A stretch of DNA of 52,120 bases from Thermincola carboxydiphila (GTDB taxonomy: Bacteria > Bacillota > Thermincolia > Thermincolales > UBA2595). The translations under genes were made by a program, and so were the position numbers. Position 1 is the stretch's first letter. Every line of letters starts with the position of its first letter. The notes under the pieces are model-generated. The model saw nothing but the letters and a program-made list of their open reading frames with translations. It was not told the DNA's origin and made no database searches. Shown piece after piece: positions 44,101-52,071 of the stretch. The stretch lies in NCBI GenBank assembly GCA_016841725.1, contig JAENYP010000020.1, forward strand, positions 1 to 52,120, written 5' to 3'.

Positions 44101-45208
44101 CGGAACATCCAAAGGAGATATCATGGAGGTATCTGTCGATACTCCGACAGACACCAGGCAACTTGAAGTGAATATCCCACAGGCCGGGCTTAATGAGATC
44201 GCTTCAGAATCAGATGCCGGTTTTGCCATCACATCTCCGTTTATCTCCATTACCTTTGACGGAAAGGCTGTTGAGACAATTTCAGGTGCGGCAGAAGGAG
44301 ATAATATCACCGTTTCCGCCGGAATCATTGACGAAACAACCCTCTCGGAAAAAGACCGGGCAAAGGCCGCTGGAAGGCCGGTATATGACCTGAGTGTGAA
44401 GAACGGAGTTGTGCAGGTCTCCCACTTTGGCGGCGGTCATGCCACAGTACGGATACCCTATACCCTGAAACCGGGCGAAAATCCCAATGCAGTTGTCATC
44501 TATTATCTTAGTGATGACGGAAACCTGAAGGTTGTCAGAGGGCGCTTTGATGCGGCTTCCGGGGCGGTGGTATTCAAGACATCTCATTTCTCCAACTTCG
44601 TTATCGGCCACAATCCGGTTTCCTTCAGTGATGTCAGGGCAGATGCCTGGTACAAAGATGCGGTGGACTTTATTGCTGCCCGCGGGATTACCTCAGGCAC
44701 CGGGGACGGCATCTACAGTCCGGATATGCAGCTTACCAGAGGCCAGTTTATGGTGCTTCTGATGAATGCGTATCAGATTGAACCTGCCGGAGGTTCGGCT
44801 GACTCCGCTGAGAACAGTGACAACACCGGCAACAATGAAGATACCGGTAACTTTACAGATGCAGGCAATACCTACTATACAAATTATCTGGCTGCAGCCA
44901 AAAGCCTGGGTATCTCTAATGGTGTAGGTAATAATATGTTTGCCCCAGATAAAGAAATCACCAGACAGGAAATGTTCGTCTTACTCTACAATGGGCTGCA
45001 GTTGATTGATGAACTTCCGGCAGCTACAAATGACAAGCAGTTGGGCGCCTTTAATGATGCCGGTCAGGTGGCTTCATGGGCAACCGAAGCCATGTCGGCT
45101 CTAGTCAGGAGCGGTGTTGTCAGCGGCAGTGACAACGGGCTTAGTCCAGCAGAAACAACTACCAGGGCCCAGATGGCCCAGGTGCTGTATAACCTGCTGG
45201 CAAAATAG
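41162..45208 (+). CDS. Giant SLH-anchored surface protein 2 (parallel beta-helix)
   Basis: About 1348 residues. GTG 41162 is 8 bases after GGAGG, and a signal peptide follows (TWWLLTLVMAVTLFAVLPMS). Residues about 25-470 and 475-830 look like two right-handed beta-helix blocks (PbH1-type; each starts with a YVDDD or LYVYSDGG segment followed by a DGS.ENPYETIHKA-like turn), as in pectate-lyase-fold proteins. A cadherin-like beta-sandwich follows (about 840-920, LTPGFDSEIYDYAVSVPYE). The shared module begins near 934 and three SLH domains near 1153. The second SLH is preceded by an Asp/Asn-rich insert. A polysaccharide-binding or -degrading role is possible, but no catalytic residues are identified. 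Confidence 0.9.
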   Translation: MSKKTITWWLLTLVMAVTLFAVLPMSESAAVGPVTLYVYSDGGNDGSDGSLENPYETIHKAVTEAQSTYSGNEVIVYLREGDYIATEYITHANLTIEAFNDGAGNYDEVTIYPDYGSTLTPTGIETAEWIFAVNSLGTKLGFTLSHVNLSGDNFTTGEAEDGSAVTGVYIYDADNTDSYVTLDGCNVNNIKYGLYQDCSDAITVSVQNTDIEAESPVYMNDGASLNIEGSNLKMTATSYSSSVITVYGDLGLSIKNNVIEGNAGVGRGIYEDGFSGEISGNRFLDLSIALEMDDIASLLIKDNYVETTDDGFNLETYYASATISLLNNTIINKGSKDNYKTGIYLYSDSDTTTGNYVINNNELVNFAYGVYYYGNNTNNAMTVSLGGAGLGNIFRGNTINLYAEDLRTTALTDLQGTDWGTDDIQEIIDRIYIADVYPSADLVSPVSDPEAAFVFDETPAASALDALYVDDDYSASDAGGHTYGTDAFSTIQEALPYAANGGTIYIADGQYYVPVWLDRQVTLAGMGNAVVLNPDPDDGSWDSKMVLVTAEDVTIDGIIFNEGQRGIYFDDYTLRNYSSRPKTFSVLNCEFVDQTSLSIEISDGYSDIFPGEINIEGNTFRRSENNELEMVAFYILSQAEQLNMVNNSFYNYSSAGSTSSTKDILIDNNVFSLKRGLYVSGLSVTADGNVLIRDNTFEVPESYANDSGHEGVHLDTSILNAIPETAVTKQVLRNTIQGFNYGIYINGTESEEYFDIVIGGAEADANNLSGNQVGLRSQLFNFNDESTNATYNIWGVDSDLLWSYIQGEHYNNSLYGPVSYLPVAAETPLLTGLIVSTGTLTPGFDSEIYDYAVSVPYEEDSITVTPTASIGTVTVNDALLNESGSSEISLTVGLNEIPVTVATGELSTTYTVTVTRAAAINTGSSGSSYTPPAIEVTTEKINDTTTTLTEVSASGSSGVAEAGISTAVVDALLNKAAAENGTSKGDIMEVSVDTPTDTRQLEVNIPQAGLNEIASESDAGFAITSPFISITFDGKAVETISGAAEGDNITVSAGIIDETTLSEKDRAKAAGRPVYDLSVKNGVVQVSHFGGGHATVRIPYTLKPGENPNAVVIYYLSDDGNLKVVRGRFDAASGAVVFKTSHFSNFVIGHNPVSFSDVRADAWYKDAVDFIAARGITSGTGDGIYSPDMQLTRGQFMVLLMNAYQIEPAGGSADSAENSDNTGNNEDTGNFTDAGNTYYTNYLAAAKSLGISNGVGNNMFAPDKEITRQEMFVLLYNGLQLIDELPAATNDKQLGAFNDAGQVASWATEAMSALVRSGVVSGSDNGLSPAETTTRAQMAQVLYNLLAK
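43965..45208 (+). repeat. Shared C-terminal module, copy 2 of 3
   Basis: Second copy of the pre-SLH/SLH module. It differs from copy 1 mainly by an extra Asp/Asn/Glu-rich insert before the second SLH domain (nt about 44790-44850), and it has the same order of conserved blocks (HFGGGHATVRIPYTLK, then VVIYYLSDDGNLK). Confidence 0.85.
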
Positions 45209-45229
45209 ACGGAAGGGGGATTATAAAAA

Positions 45230-48200
45230 ATGAAAAGAGGCGGCGTAATCAATAAGATTGCTTTCAAAAAGATTGTATTCATTATGACAATCCTGGCGGT
45301 ACTCAGCATTGCTGTTAATGCTGGAGCGGAGATTCCGCCGGCGGAGGGAACGGTATTTTTTGAAGAAGATTTTGAAACCTATGCGGAAGACACCTATCCG
45401 ACTTCTTTTACAGTAAAATATAACGGTACGGGTGCGGCTGAACAAAAGGTCATTTCTACCACCGGTTATGATGGCAATGTTACCAAGGTGTTCAGACTGG
45501 AGAGCCAATATAACTGGGCCTCTGAGCACATTGTCGCCTTGCCTGAGGTATATACCCAAGGCGCACTGGTGATTGATGCTTATGTTAAACCTGTGGCCGG
45601 CAGTTGGCCCGGCCGGATAGGTTTATATAAAAACAATCCGGATGGCGGGGGTATCAAAGTTTCGGCAGTTTTGTTTGATGATGACAGTAAGATTACTGCA
45701 CTTCGAAACGGCAGTGACAGCAGTAAGACAGAATTAGGTTCTTACACACTGGGAAACTGGTATCATGTGACCATGGTACACGATATGGGTAACAAGACCT
45801 ATGACGTCTATATTGACGGTGTCCAGGCCGGCACGGGTATCCCCATGTATGCCATGGATGATGCAACTCATTTAAATCTGACAGGGGGCAACTTTGACCT
45901 CAGCGAGGTATATTTTGACAATGTCTGTATGTATACGGCCAAGACGGATGCCCAGAAGGTTGTAGCTGACAAGGCGGCACTGACAGAGGAACTGATTAAA
46001 GCGGCCAACACGGACTTAACCGGTGTCACCACAGATTTGAACCTGGTTACTGCGATACCTGACGGGGAAGATTGTACTATCAGCTGGGCATCTGATAATG
46101 AAGCTGTTATAGCCACTGACGGCACGGTAACCAGGCCGGCATATGGCAGCGGTGATGCCACAGTAACCCTGACTGCCACCATCACCAGTGGAACTGAGAG
46201 CGATACAGCAGAATTTAGTGCAACTGTGCTGGAGGAAGAACTGACAGTTGTAAGCGTATCAGGGACCATCTCAGCAGATACCACCTGGAGTGCCGGCAAT
46301 ATTTATGTGGTTAATGGAGATATGACAGTATCAAGCGGTGTTACCCTGACAATTGAGCCAGGCGTAATTGTTAAAATTAACGGTGCCAGAAAGATAGATG
46401 TTTGGGGCACATTGAATGCCCAGGGGACGATAGGGAACCAAATATATTTTACGGATTACCGGGATGATACCATCGGCGGTGACACTAACGGTGACGGGGA
46501 CAGCACATCTCCTGCAGCGGGAGCATGGTCAAGGATAACATTTGGCAATAATGGCACCGGAATACTTGATTATTGTGTGTTAAAATACGGCGGTTCAGGT
46601 TGGGGCGGTTGGAATTTCTATAACTCCCCCGTCTACAAAACCGGTGCCGGAAATCTCACGATCAGCAACAGTGAAGTGAGTTACAGCCGTCTTCATGGCA
46701 TTTTTGCCGAGAATGCGACAGGAGTCATCAACCTGACTGGCAATATCATAAAGGATAACGGCTCACAGGGCATTTACAGCATAAACAGCAGTCCCAATAT
46801 CAGCGGCAATACCCTGAATGACAATGTGCAGTACGGATTGTATTTGGAAGGCACTGCACTTCCAGGTGTGGTTTCGGGAAATGTATTTGGTACAAATGGC
46901 AGTGGAAGTATCGGCGCAGCCGGCATTGCCTCCGGCACCAATGTAGCTTCTGATAATACAGGAGTTACCGGAATTTGGGTAACTCAAGGCACAATAAACA
47001 GTGACACTACCTGGGCTTCCATATTTCCCTATGTGATTAACACAGACATTTTGGTTGATGCAAACATAACACTGACTATTGAGCCGGGGGTAATTGTTAA
47101 AATTAACGGGGCAAAAAAAATAGATATCAACGGCACCTTGGAGGCCCGGGGGACCACAGAGAGCCAGATATATTTTACGGACTGCCGGGATGACACCATC
47201 GGTGGTGATACTAACGGTGACGGGGATGCTTCATCTCCTGCAGCAGGCGGGTGGTCAAGGATAACATTTGCTAATAACGCTGCCGGCGTCTTTGATTACT
47301 GTGTATTAAAATACGGTGGTGGAACCTGGGGCGGTTGGTCCAGTTATGACTCTCCCGTTTATAAGACCGGTGCCGGGAACCTTACAATCAGCAACAGTGA
47401 GTTCAGCCATAACCGTATTTTTGGTGTGAAAATCATTGATGCAGCTGATGTTTTAATCACTGATACGGGGATCAGCAATTCAGGAAGTGATGGCATTTAT
47501 ATCAAAGACAGCCCGGCTGTAATTAGTGGGGGGACTTTTGCAGACAATGGCAATTACGGGATCAAAGTGGATGCTTCCGCAGCTTACAGTGGCACGCTTT
47601 CGGCTATTGACAGTGCAGTCTTCAGCAACAATACCAAAGGTGCGATATACCTGCATCCACAGGTATCGGGAACACCGGTTGCCGGTTGTACCATGGCAAA
47701 CGGGGCCATTGAGCTTGGTGCCGGTACCATAGACAGGGATACGGTACTCAACAGTACCAATACATATTATATTGGAGATAACATAAATATAAATAAAAAT
47801 TTAACCATATCCCAAGGCTGTGTTGTTAAGCTGAGGTCTGGGGGCAATCTTACAGTCGGAAATGGCGGCAATCTGATTATAAACGGAAGCGAAGATAACA
47901 GGGTAACCCTTACTTCCTGGCGGGATAACAGCATTGGGGAAAATATCAGCGATAGTACAGCCCCAGCCAGGGGAAATTGGCGCGGAATTATTATTTCAAG
48001 CGGTGGGACTGCGGATATCGTATATGCCGATGTGAAATTCGGCGGGCTTATGGAAACGTATTCTCATAATTGGTATGGAGACAGTATTGTCAAAAACGAT
48101 GGCGGCGTTTTAACTATTGCAGACTCCACTATTGAGCAAAGCGCCAGAAACGGGATTACCATAGCAGATACCGGAGATGCGGCTACAGACAGTGTTCAGG

Positions 48201-50638
48201 TAATTGCAGCAGAATTAAGCGGAATCAATATCAGCAATGCAAGCCCGGATATTACCGGATCTACAATCTATGGAAACCAGACAGGCATTTATATTTCGGG
48301 AACGTCAAACCCCATAATTGGCGGCAGTAAAGACAACAGCAACATTATAGCCTCCAATACCGGTTTTGGAGTCAATAATGTCTCTTTAACCGTGATAGAT
48401 GCTGCCTACAACGATTGGGGGGACCCCTCCGGCCCGTACCATGCAGCATTAAACCCGGAAGGACTGGGTAATCAGGTAAGTGATAATGTAAACTTTATCC
48501 CTTTTATAGGTATGAGCAGTGATGCCACCTTAAGTGACCTCACTGTGAATGGTACAACTGTAGCAGGTTTTTCTCCGGATACAGAGACATATAATGTAGA
48601 ACTGCCCCTGGGAACAACTGCTGTTCCAACGGTAGCCGCCACAGTATATGATACCGGAAAAGCTGCCGCAGTGGTGACACCGGCTGAGAGCCTGCCCGGA
48701 ACAACGACAGTGACGGTAACAGCACAGGACGGTACCACTAAGGTATATACCATTTACTTTACCGTTGCCACAGACACAACACCACCTGAATTAACTGCCG
48801 GTGAACTAAATCGTATCAGTGATACAGAAGCTGCTGTCAAATTCACCTCAAATGAAGCAGGACAATATTATTACACAGTGGTTGCGGATGGTGCCGGAGA
48901 GCCGGTGACAGACACCGGTGGCTCAGGTGTTGAATGTGATACATCGGAACAGACCATCATCGTTACCGGGATAACTGCCGGGGCGAAGGATATTTATATT
49001 CAGGTGAAGGATGCTGCGGGCAACATTAGTACAGCTTTAAAGATAGACATTCCGGAATATATTGCTCCTGTTACTGATGCTGATAATGTAGCATCTGACA
49101 AGGCGGCTCTGACGAGAGAGTTGATTAAAGGCACAAACACTGATTTAAATAATGTGACAGCTGACCTGAACCTGGTGACTGCGATAGCTGACGGTGCCGG
49201 GTGTATTATCAGCTGGGCTTCTGATAATGAAACTGTTATAACCACAGATGGCACAGTAACCAGACCGGCATATGGCAGCGGCGATGCTGAAGTGACTTTG
49301 ACAGCCACCATAACCAGCGGGGTTGAAAGCGATACTGCGGAATTTACCGCAACTGTAAAAGAGCTGCCCGGAAGCAGCAGCGGAGGCAGCAGCTATACCC
49401 CGCCTGCCATCACAGTCACTACCCAGAAAACAGATGATAGCACAAAGACCGTAACCGAAATTTCTGCTGCGACTTCCTCAGGTGAGACAGCGGCAAGCAT
49501 CTCCACTACGGTTGTCGATGCCCTGCTTGATGAAGCTGATGCCGAAAACGGAACTTCCAAAGAAGATGTCATCGAGGTTTCTGTCAATACTCCGGCAGAT
49601 ACCACAAAACTTGAAGTGGACATCCCGCAGGCCGGGCTTGATAAGATTGCTGCATCCTCAGATGCAAGCTTTGGGATTACTTCTCCATTTGTTTCCATCA
49701 CCTTTGACGGCAAGGCCATTGAGACCATATCAGGTGCGGCAGAGGAAGGTAATATCACTGTCTCTGTAGGTATCATCGACAATACTAAACTCTCCGAAAA
49801 AGACCGGGCCAAGGTTGCCGACAGGCCTGTTTATGACCTTGGTGTAAAGAACGGAGATGTGCAGATTGACCACTTTGGCGGCGGCCATGCAACAGTACGG
49901 ATACCATACACATTGAAGCAGGGTGAAAATCCTAATTCTGTAGTGATTTACTATCTTAGTGATAGCGGAAGCCTGAAAACAGTCAGGGGACATTTTGATG
50001 CGACAGCTGGAGCAGTGGTATTCAAAACCACCCACTTCTCCAATTTTATCATCGCTCATAATCCGGTTACCTTCAGTGATGTCAAGGCTGATGCCTGGTA
50101 CAAAGATGCGGTGGACTTTATTGCTGCGCGCGGGATTACGTCAGGCACCGGAGGCAGCAGCTACAATCCGGAGATGCAGCTTACCAGAGGCCAGTTCATA
50201 GTACTTTTGATGAATGCCTACCAGATTGAACCGGCAAGCGGTTCAGATGAGAACACTGGCAATACTGATGACACCGGTAACTTTGCCGATGCCGGTAATA
50301 CCTACTATACCAATTATCTGGCTGCAGCCAAAAACCTGGGGATTGCCAATGGTGTGGGTAACAACATGTTTGCCCCTGACAAAGAAATCACCAGGCAGGA
50401 AATGTTCGTCTTACTCTACAATGCGCTGCAGTTAATTGATGAACTCCCGTCAGCCGCCACTGACAAGGAACTTAATACCTTCAATGATGCCGACCTGGTG
50501 GCTTCCTGGGCAAATGAAGCCATGTCTGCCCTCGTCAGGAGCGGTATCGTCAGCGGCAGTGACAACATGCTCAGCCCGGCAGAAACCACAACCCGGGCCC
50601 AAATGGCCCAGGTGCTGTATAACCTGCTGGCGAAATAA
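45230..50638 (+). CDS. Giant SLH-anchored surface protein 3 (LamG-like, Ig-like, beta-helix)
   Basis: 1802 residues after an ATG following GGAAGGGGG. A signal peptide is followed by a LamG/concanavalin-like domain (about 35-240) and an atrophied bacterial Ig-like domain (about 245-335). Then come three related beta-helix units (about 345, 585 and 830 onward), two of which contain a DTNGDGD turn that may bind calcium. A cadherin-like sandwich (about 1100-1180), another beta-sandwich and a second copy of the Ig-like domain (about 1290-1380) follow. The shared pre-SLH module begins near 1393 and three SLH domains near 1614. It is likely an S-layer-linked carbohydrate-binding or adhesion protein. 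Confidence 0.9.
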   Translation: MKRGGVINKIAFKKIVFIMTILAVLSIAVNAGAEIPPAEGTVFFEEDFETYAEDTYPTSFTVKYNGTGAAEQKVISTTGYDGNVTKVFRLESQYNWASEHIVALPEVYTQGALVIDAYVKPVAGSWPGRIGLYKNNPDGGGIKVSAVLFDDDSKITALRNGSDSSKTELGSYTLGNWYHVTMVHDMGNKTYDVYIDGVQAGTGIPMYAMDDATHLNLTGGNFDLSEVYFDNVCMYTAKTDAQKVVADKAALTEELIKAANTDLTGVTTDLNLVTAIPDGEDCTISWASDNEAVIATDGTVTRPAYGSGDATVTLTATITSGTESDTAEFSATVLEEELTVVSVSGTISADTTWSAGNIYVVNGDMTVSSGVTLTIEPGVIVKINGARKIDVWGTLNAQGTIGNQIYFTDYRDDTIGGDTNGDGDSTSPAAGAWSRITFGNNGTGILDYCVLKYGGSGWGGWNFYNSPVYKTGAGNLTISNSEVSYSRLHGIFAENATGVINLTGNIIKDNGSQGIYSINSSPNISGNTLNDNVQYGLYLEGTALPGVVSGNVFGTNGSGSIGAAGIASGTNVASDNTGVTGIWVTQGTINSDTTWASIFPYVINTDILVDANITLTIEPGVIVKINGAKKIDINGTLEARGTTESQIYFTDCRDDTIGGDTNGDGDASSPAAGGWSRITFANNAAGVFDYCVLKYGGGTWGGWSSYDSPVYKTGAGNLTISNSEFSHNRIFGVKIIDAADVLITDTGISNSGSDGIYIKDSPAVISGGTFADNGNYGIKVDASAAYSGTLSAIDSAVFSNNTKGAIYLHPQVSGTPVAGCTMANGAIELGAGTIDRDTVLNSTNTYYIGDNININKNLTISQGCVVKLRSGGNLTVGNGGNLIINGSEDNRVTLTSWRDNSIGENISDSTAPARGNWRGIIISSGGTADIVYADVKFGGLMETYSHNWYGDSIVKNDGGVLTIADSTIEQSARNGITIADTGDAATDSVQVIAAELSGINISNASPDITGSTIYGNQTGIYISGTSNPIIGGSKDNSNIIASNTGFGVNNVSLTVIDAAYNDWGDPSGPYHAALNPEGLGNQVSDNVNFIPFIGMSSDATLSDLTVNGTTVAGFSPDTETYNVELPLGTTAVPTVAATVYDTGKAAAVVTPAESLPGTTTVTVTAQDGTTKVYTIYFTVATDTTPPELTAGELNRISDTEAAVKFTSNEAGQYYYTVVADGAGEPVTDTGGSGVECDTSEQTIIVTGITAGAKDIYIQVKDAAGNISTALKIDIPEYIAPVTDADNVASDKAALTRELIKGTNTDLNNVTADLNLVTAIADGAGCIISWASDNETVITTDGTVTRPAYGSGDAEVTLTATITSGVESDTAEFTATVKELPGSSSGGSSYTPPAITVTTQKTDDSTKTVTEISAATSSGETAASISTTVVDALLDEADAENGTSKEDVIEVSVNTPADTTKLEVDIPQAGLDKIAASSDASFGITSPFVSITFDGKAIETISGAAEEGNITVSVGIIDNTKLSEKDRAKVADRPVYDLGVKNGDVQIDHFGGGHATVRIPYTLKQGENPNSVVIYYLSDSGSLKTVRGHFDATAGAVVFKTTHFSNFIIAHNPVTFSDVKADAWYKDAVDFIAARGITSGTGGSSYNPEMQLTRGQFIVLLMNAYQIEPASGSDENTGNTDDTGNFADAGNTYYTNYLAAAKNLGIANGVGNNMFAPDKEITRQEMFVLLYNALQLIDELPSAATDKELNTFNDADLVASWANEAMSALVRSGIVSGSDNMLSPAETTTRAQMAQVLYNLLAK
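46260..48050 (+). repeat. Three beta-helix repeat units in protein 3
   Basis: Units start near 46260, 46985 and 47720, about 725-735 bases apart. The first two are strongly alike (GVIVKINGA, DDTIGGDTNGDGD, KTGAGNLTISNSE); the third is diverged and lacks the Asp-rich turn. Confidence 0.75.
49410..50638 (+). repeat. Shared C-terminal module, copy 3 of 3
   Basis: Third copy of the pre-SLH/SLH module. It carries a shorter form of the Asp/Asn-rich insert seen in copy 2 (nt about 50240-50280), so copies 2 and 3 appear closer to each other there than to copy 1. Confidence 0.85.
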
Positions 50639-50650
50639 GTGTTAATACAG

Positions 50651-50680
50651 TTGACAATCATCTATTTTTGATAATATACT
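50651..50680 (+). promoter_or_regulatory. Promoter of the AICAR formyltransferase gene
   Basis: TTGACA (50651-50656), 18-base spacer, TATACT (50675-50680), upstream of the ZTP riboswitch. Confidence 0.75.
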
Positions 50681-50704
50681 TGTCTTAAAAATAGTATTAG
50701 AACA

Positions 50705-50780
50705 AACAGATCACGTAACTGGCGGATAGTGGGGATACCCACAGGGAGCGTGATTGGTGATGATTATCGACCGCCTGGGT
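50705..50780 (+). promoter_or_regulatory. ZTP riboswitch (pfl motif)
   Basis: The sequence contains the conserved blocks of the pfl/ZTP aptamer: TCACG..ACTGGCGGATAG, a short GTGGG/CCCAC stem, GGGAGCGTGA, and the downstream CCGCCTGGG (50771-50779). GGCGG (50721-50725) and CCGCC (50771-50775) can form the family's pseudoknot. It senses ZTP/ZMP, which builds up when folate-dependent AICAR formylation is limited. The gene it controls uses ZMP as substrate. Confidence 0.95.
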
Positions 50781-50810
50781 AGAATAGAGCCCAGGCGGTA
50801 TTTTATTTTA
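50770..50810 (+). terminator. Expression-platform terminator of the ZTP riboswitch
   Basis: ACCGCCTGGG (50770-50779) pairs perfectly with CCCAGGCGGT (50790-50799), followed by ATTTTATTTTA. Its 5' arm is the pseudoknot strand of the aptamer, so ligand binding should prevent the terminator and switch transcription on. Confidence 0.93.
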
Positions 50811-50828
50811 GAGGAGGGGTTTGTTTTA

Positions 50829-51998
50829 ATGAAGTCAATTGAACTTAAGTATGGAGTCAACCCAAATCAAAAGCCGGCCCAGATCCGTTCTGCCGGAGAT
50901 GAGCTTCCCATTAAGGTGCTTAACGGTAATCCCGGGTATATCAATTTCATGGATGCCCTGAACTCCTGGCAGCTGGTAAAGGAACTGCGGACTGCCCTCA
51001 ACATGCCTGCAGCCGCTTCCTTTAAGCATGTCAGCCCTGCCGGGGCCGCTCTGGGAGTGCCAATGTCTGATGAACAAAAAAAGGCCTGCCATGTCAGTGA
51101 AATTGATTTGTCACCTCTTGCGGCAGCATATGCCCGCGCCAGAGGAGCAGACAGGCTGTCTTCCTTTGGTGACTGGGCAGCACTCAGTGATACCTGTGAC
51201 AAGGCTACGGCGGAAATTCTCAGAAACGAGGTATCTGATGGAGTTATTGCCCCCGGATATACCCCTGAGGCCCTTGAACTGCTCAAACAGAAAAGGGGCG
51301 GGAAATATAATGTTATTGAAATTGACCCATCTTATGAACAACCGGAAATCGAAACAAGGTTTATCTATGGTATTGAATTTATGCAGAAAAGAAACAGTGT
51401 AATTCCGGGTTTTGCTCATCTTGACAATATTGTCACTGACAATAAAGAACTGCCTGAGACGGCAAAAAGGGATATGATCCTGGCCATGCTGACACTCAAG
51501 TATACCCAGTCCAATTCCGTATGCTATGTTTATGACGGACAAGTTATCGGATGCGGTGCGGGCCAGCAGTCAAGGATACACTGTACCCGGCTGGCGGGGG
51601 ACAAGGCTGACATCTGGTATCTAAAGCAGCATCCCAAAGTACAGGGTTTTAAATTCAAGCCAGGAGTGGGGATTGCCGATCAGGATAATGCCATGGACCT
51701 GTTTGTCAGAAGTGATGTCACTGAATATGAGCTTAATATGTTAAAAGATATCCTGGAAACAGTTCCGGAGAGATTTACAGATGATGAAAGACGCGAATGG
51801 CTGAAAGGCCTGAAAAATGTTACCCTAGGCTCAGATGCCTTCTTCCCCTTCAGGGATAATATTGACCGTGCTGCCCAGAGCGGGGTTAAGTATATTGTTC
51901 AGGCAGGCGGTTCCCTGAGAGATGATATTGTAATTGATGCCTGCAATGAATATGGTATGGTCATGGCTGCAACGGGCCTCAGGCTGTTCCATCACTGA
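50829..51998 (+). CDS. Stand-alone phosphoribosylaminoimidazolecarboxamide formyltransferase
   Basis: A 389-residue enzyme that formylates AICAR (ZMP) to FAICAR with 10-formyl-tetrahydrofolate in purine synthesis. It is the transformylase half of PurH without the IMP cyclohydrolase domain. Family blocks are clear: KYGVNPNQKPA near the start, the catalytic-site SFKHVSPAGAA, GCGAGQQSRIHC, SDAFFPFRDNID and YIVQAGGSLRDD. ATG 50829 follows GAGGAGGGG at 9 bases; longer frames would run through the riboswitch terminator. Control by ZTP makes it substrate-inducible. IMP cyclohydrolase must be encoded elsewhere. Confidence 0.94.
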   Translation: MKSIELKYGVNPNQKPAQIRSAGDELPIKVLNGNPGYINFMDALNSWQLVKELRTALNMPAAASFKHVSPAGAALGVPMSDEQKKACHVSEIDLSPLAAAYARARGADRLSSFGDWAALSDTCDKATAEILRNEVSDGVIAPGYTPEALELLKQKRGGKYNVIEIDPSYEQPEIETRFIYGIEFMQKRNSVIPGFAHLDNIVTDNKELPETAKRDMILAMLTLKYTQSNSVCYVYDGQVIGCGAGQQSRIHCTRLAGDKADIWYLKQHPKVQGFKFKPGVGIADQDNAMDLFVRSDVTEYELNMLKDILETVPERFTDDERREWLKGLKNVTLGSDAFFPFRDNIDRAAQSGVKYIVQAGGSLRDDIVIDACNEYGMVMAATGLRLFHH

Positions 51999-52029
51999 TA
52001 TGTTCCACTAACATTTGAAAATATTAATG

Positions 52030-52071
52030 AAGCCATTGCGCAGGTAATACCGGTGTAATGGCTTCTTCTGT
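52030..52071 (+). terminator. Terminator of the AICAR formyltransferase gene; intron insertion site
   Basis: AAGCCATTGCGC (52030-52041) pairs, with two G-U pairs, with GTGTAATGGCTT (52053-52064), followed by CTTCTGT. The intron starts 7 bases after the stem, as expected for class IIC introns, which insert behind terminator hairpins. Confidence 0.85.

Noticed and set aside
41162-45208. Pectate lyase or other polysaccharide lyase activity for protein 2
   Set aside because: Beta-helix repeats alone do not show catalysis; no catalytic Asp/Arg/Lys set could be identified.
36423-50638. CRISPR-like or transposon-derived origin of the repeated DNA
   Set aside because: All repeats are in frame, encode the same protein module and lack palindromic spacing or transposase genes.
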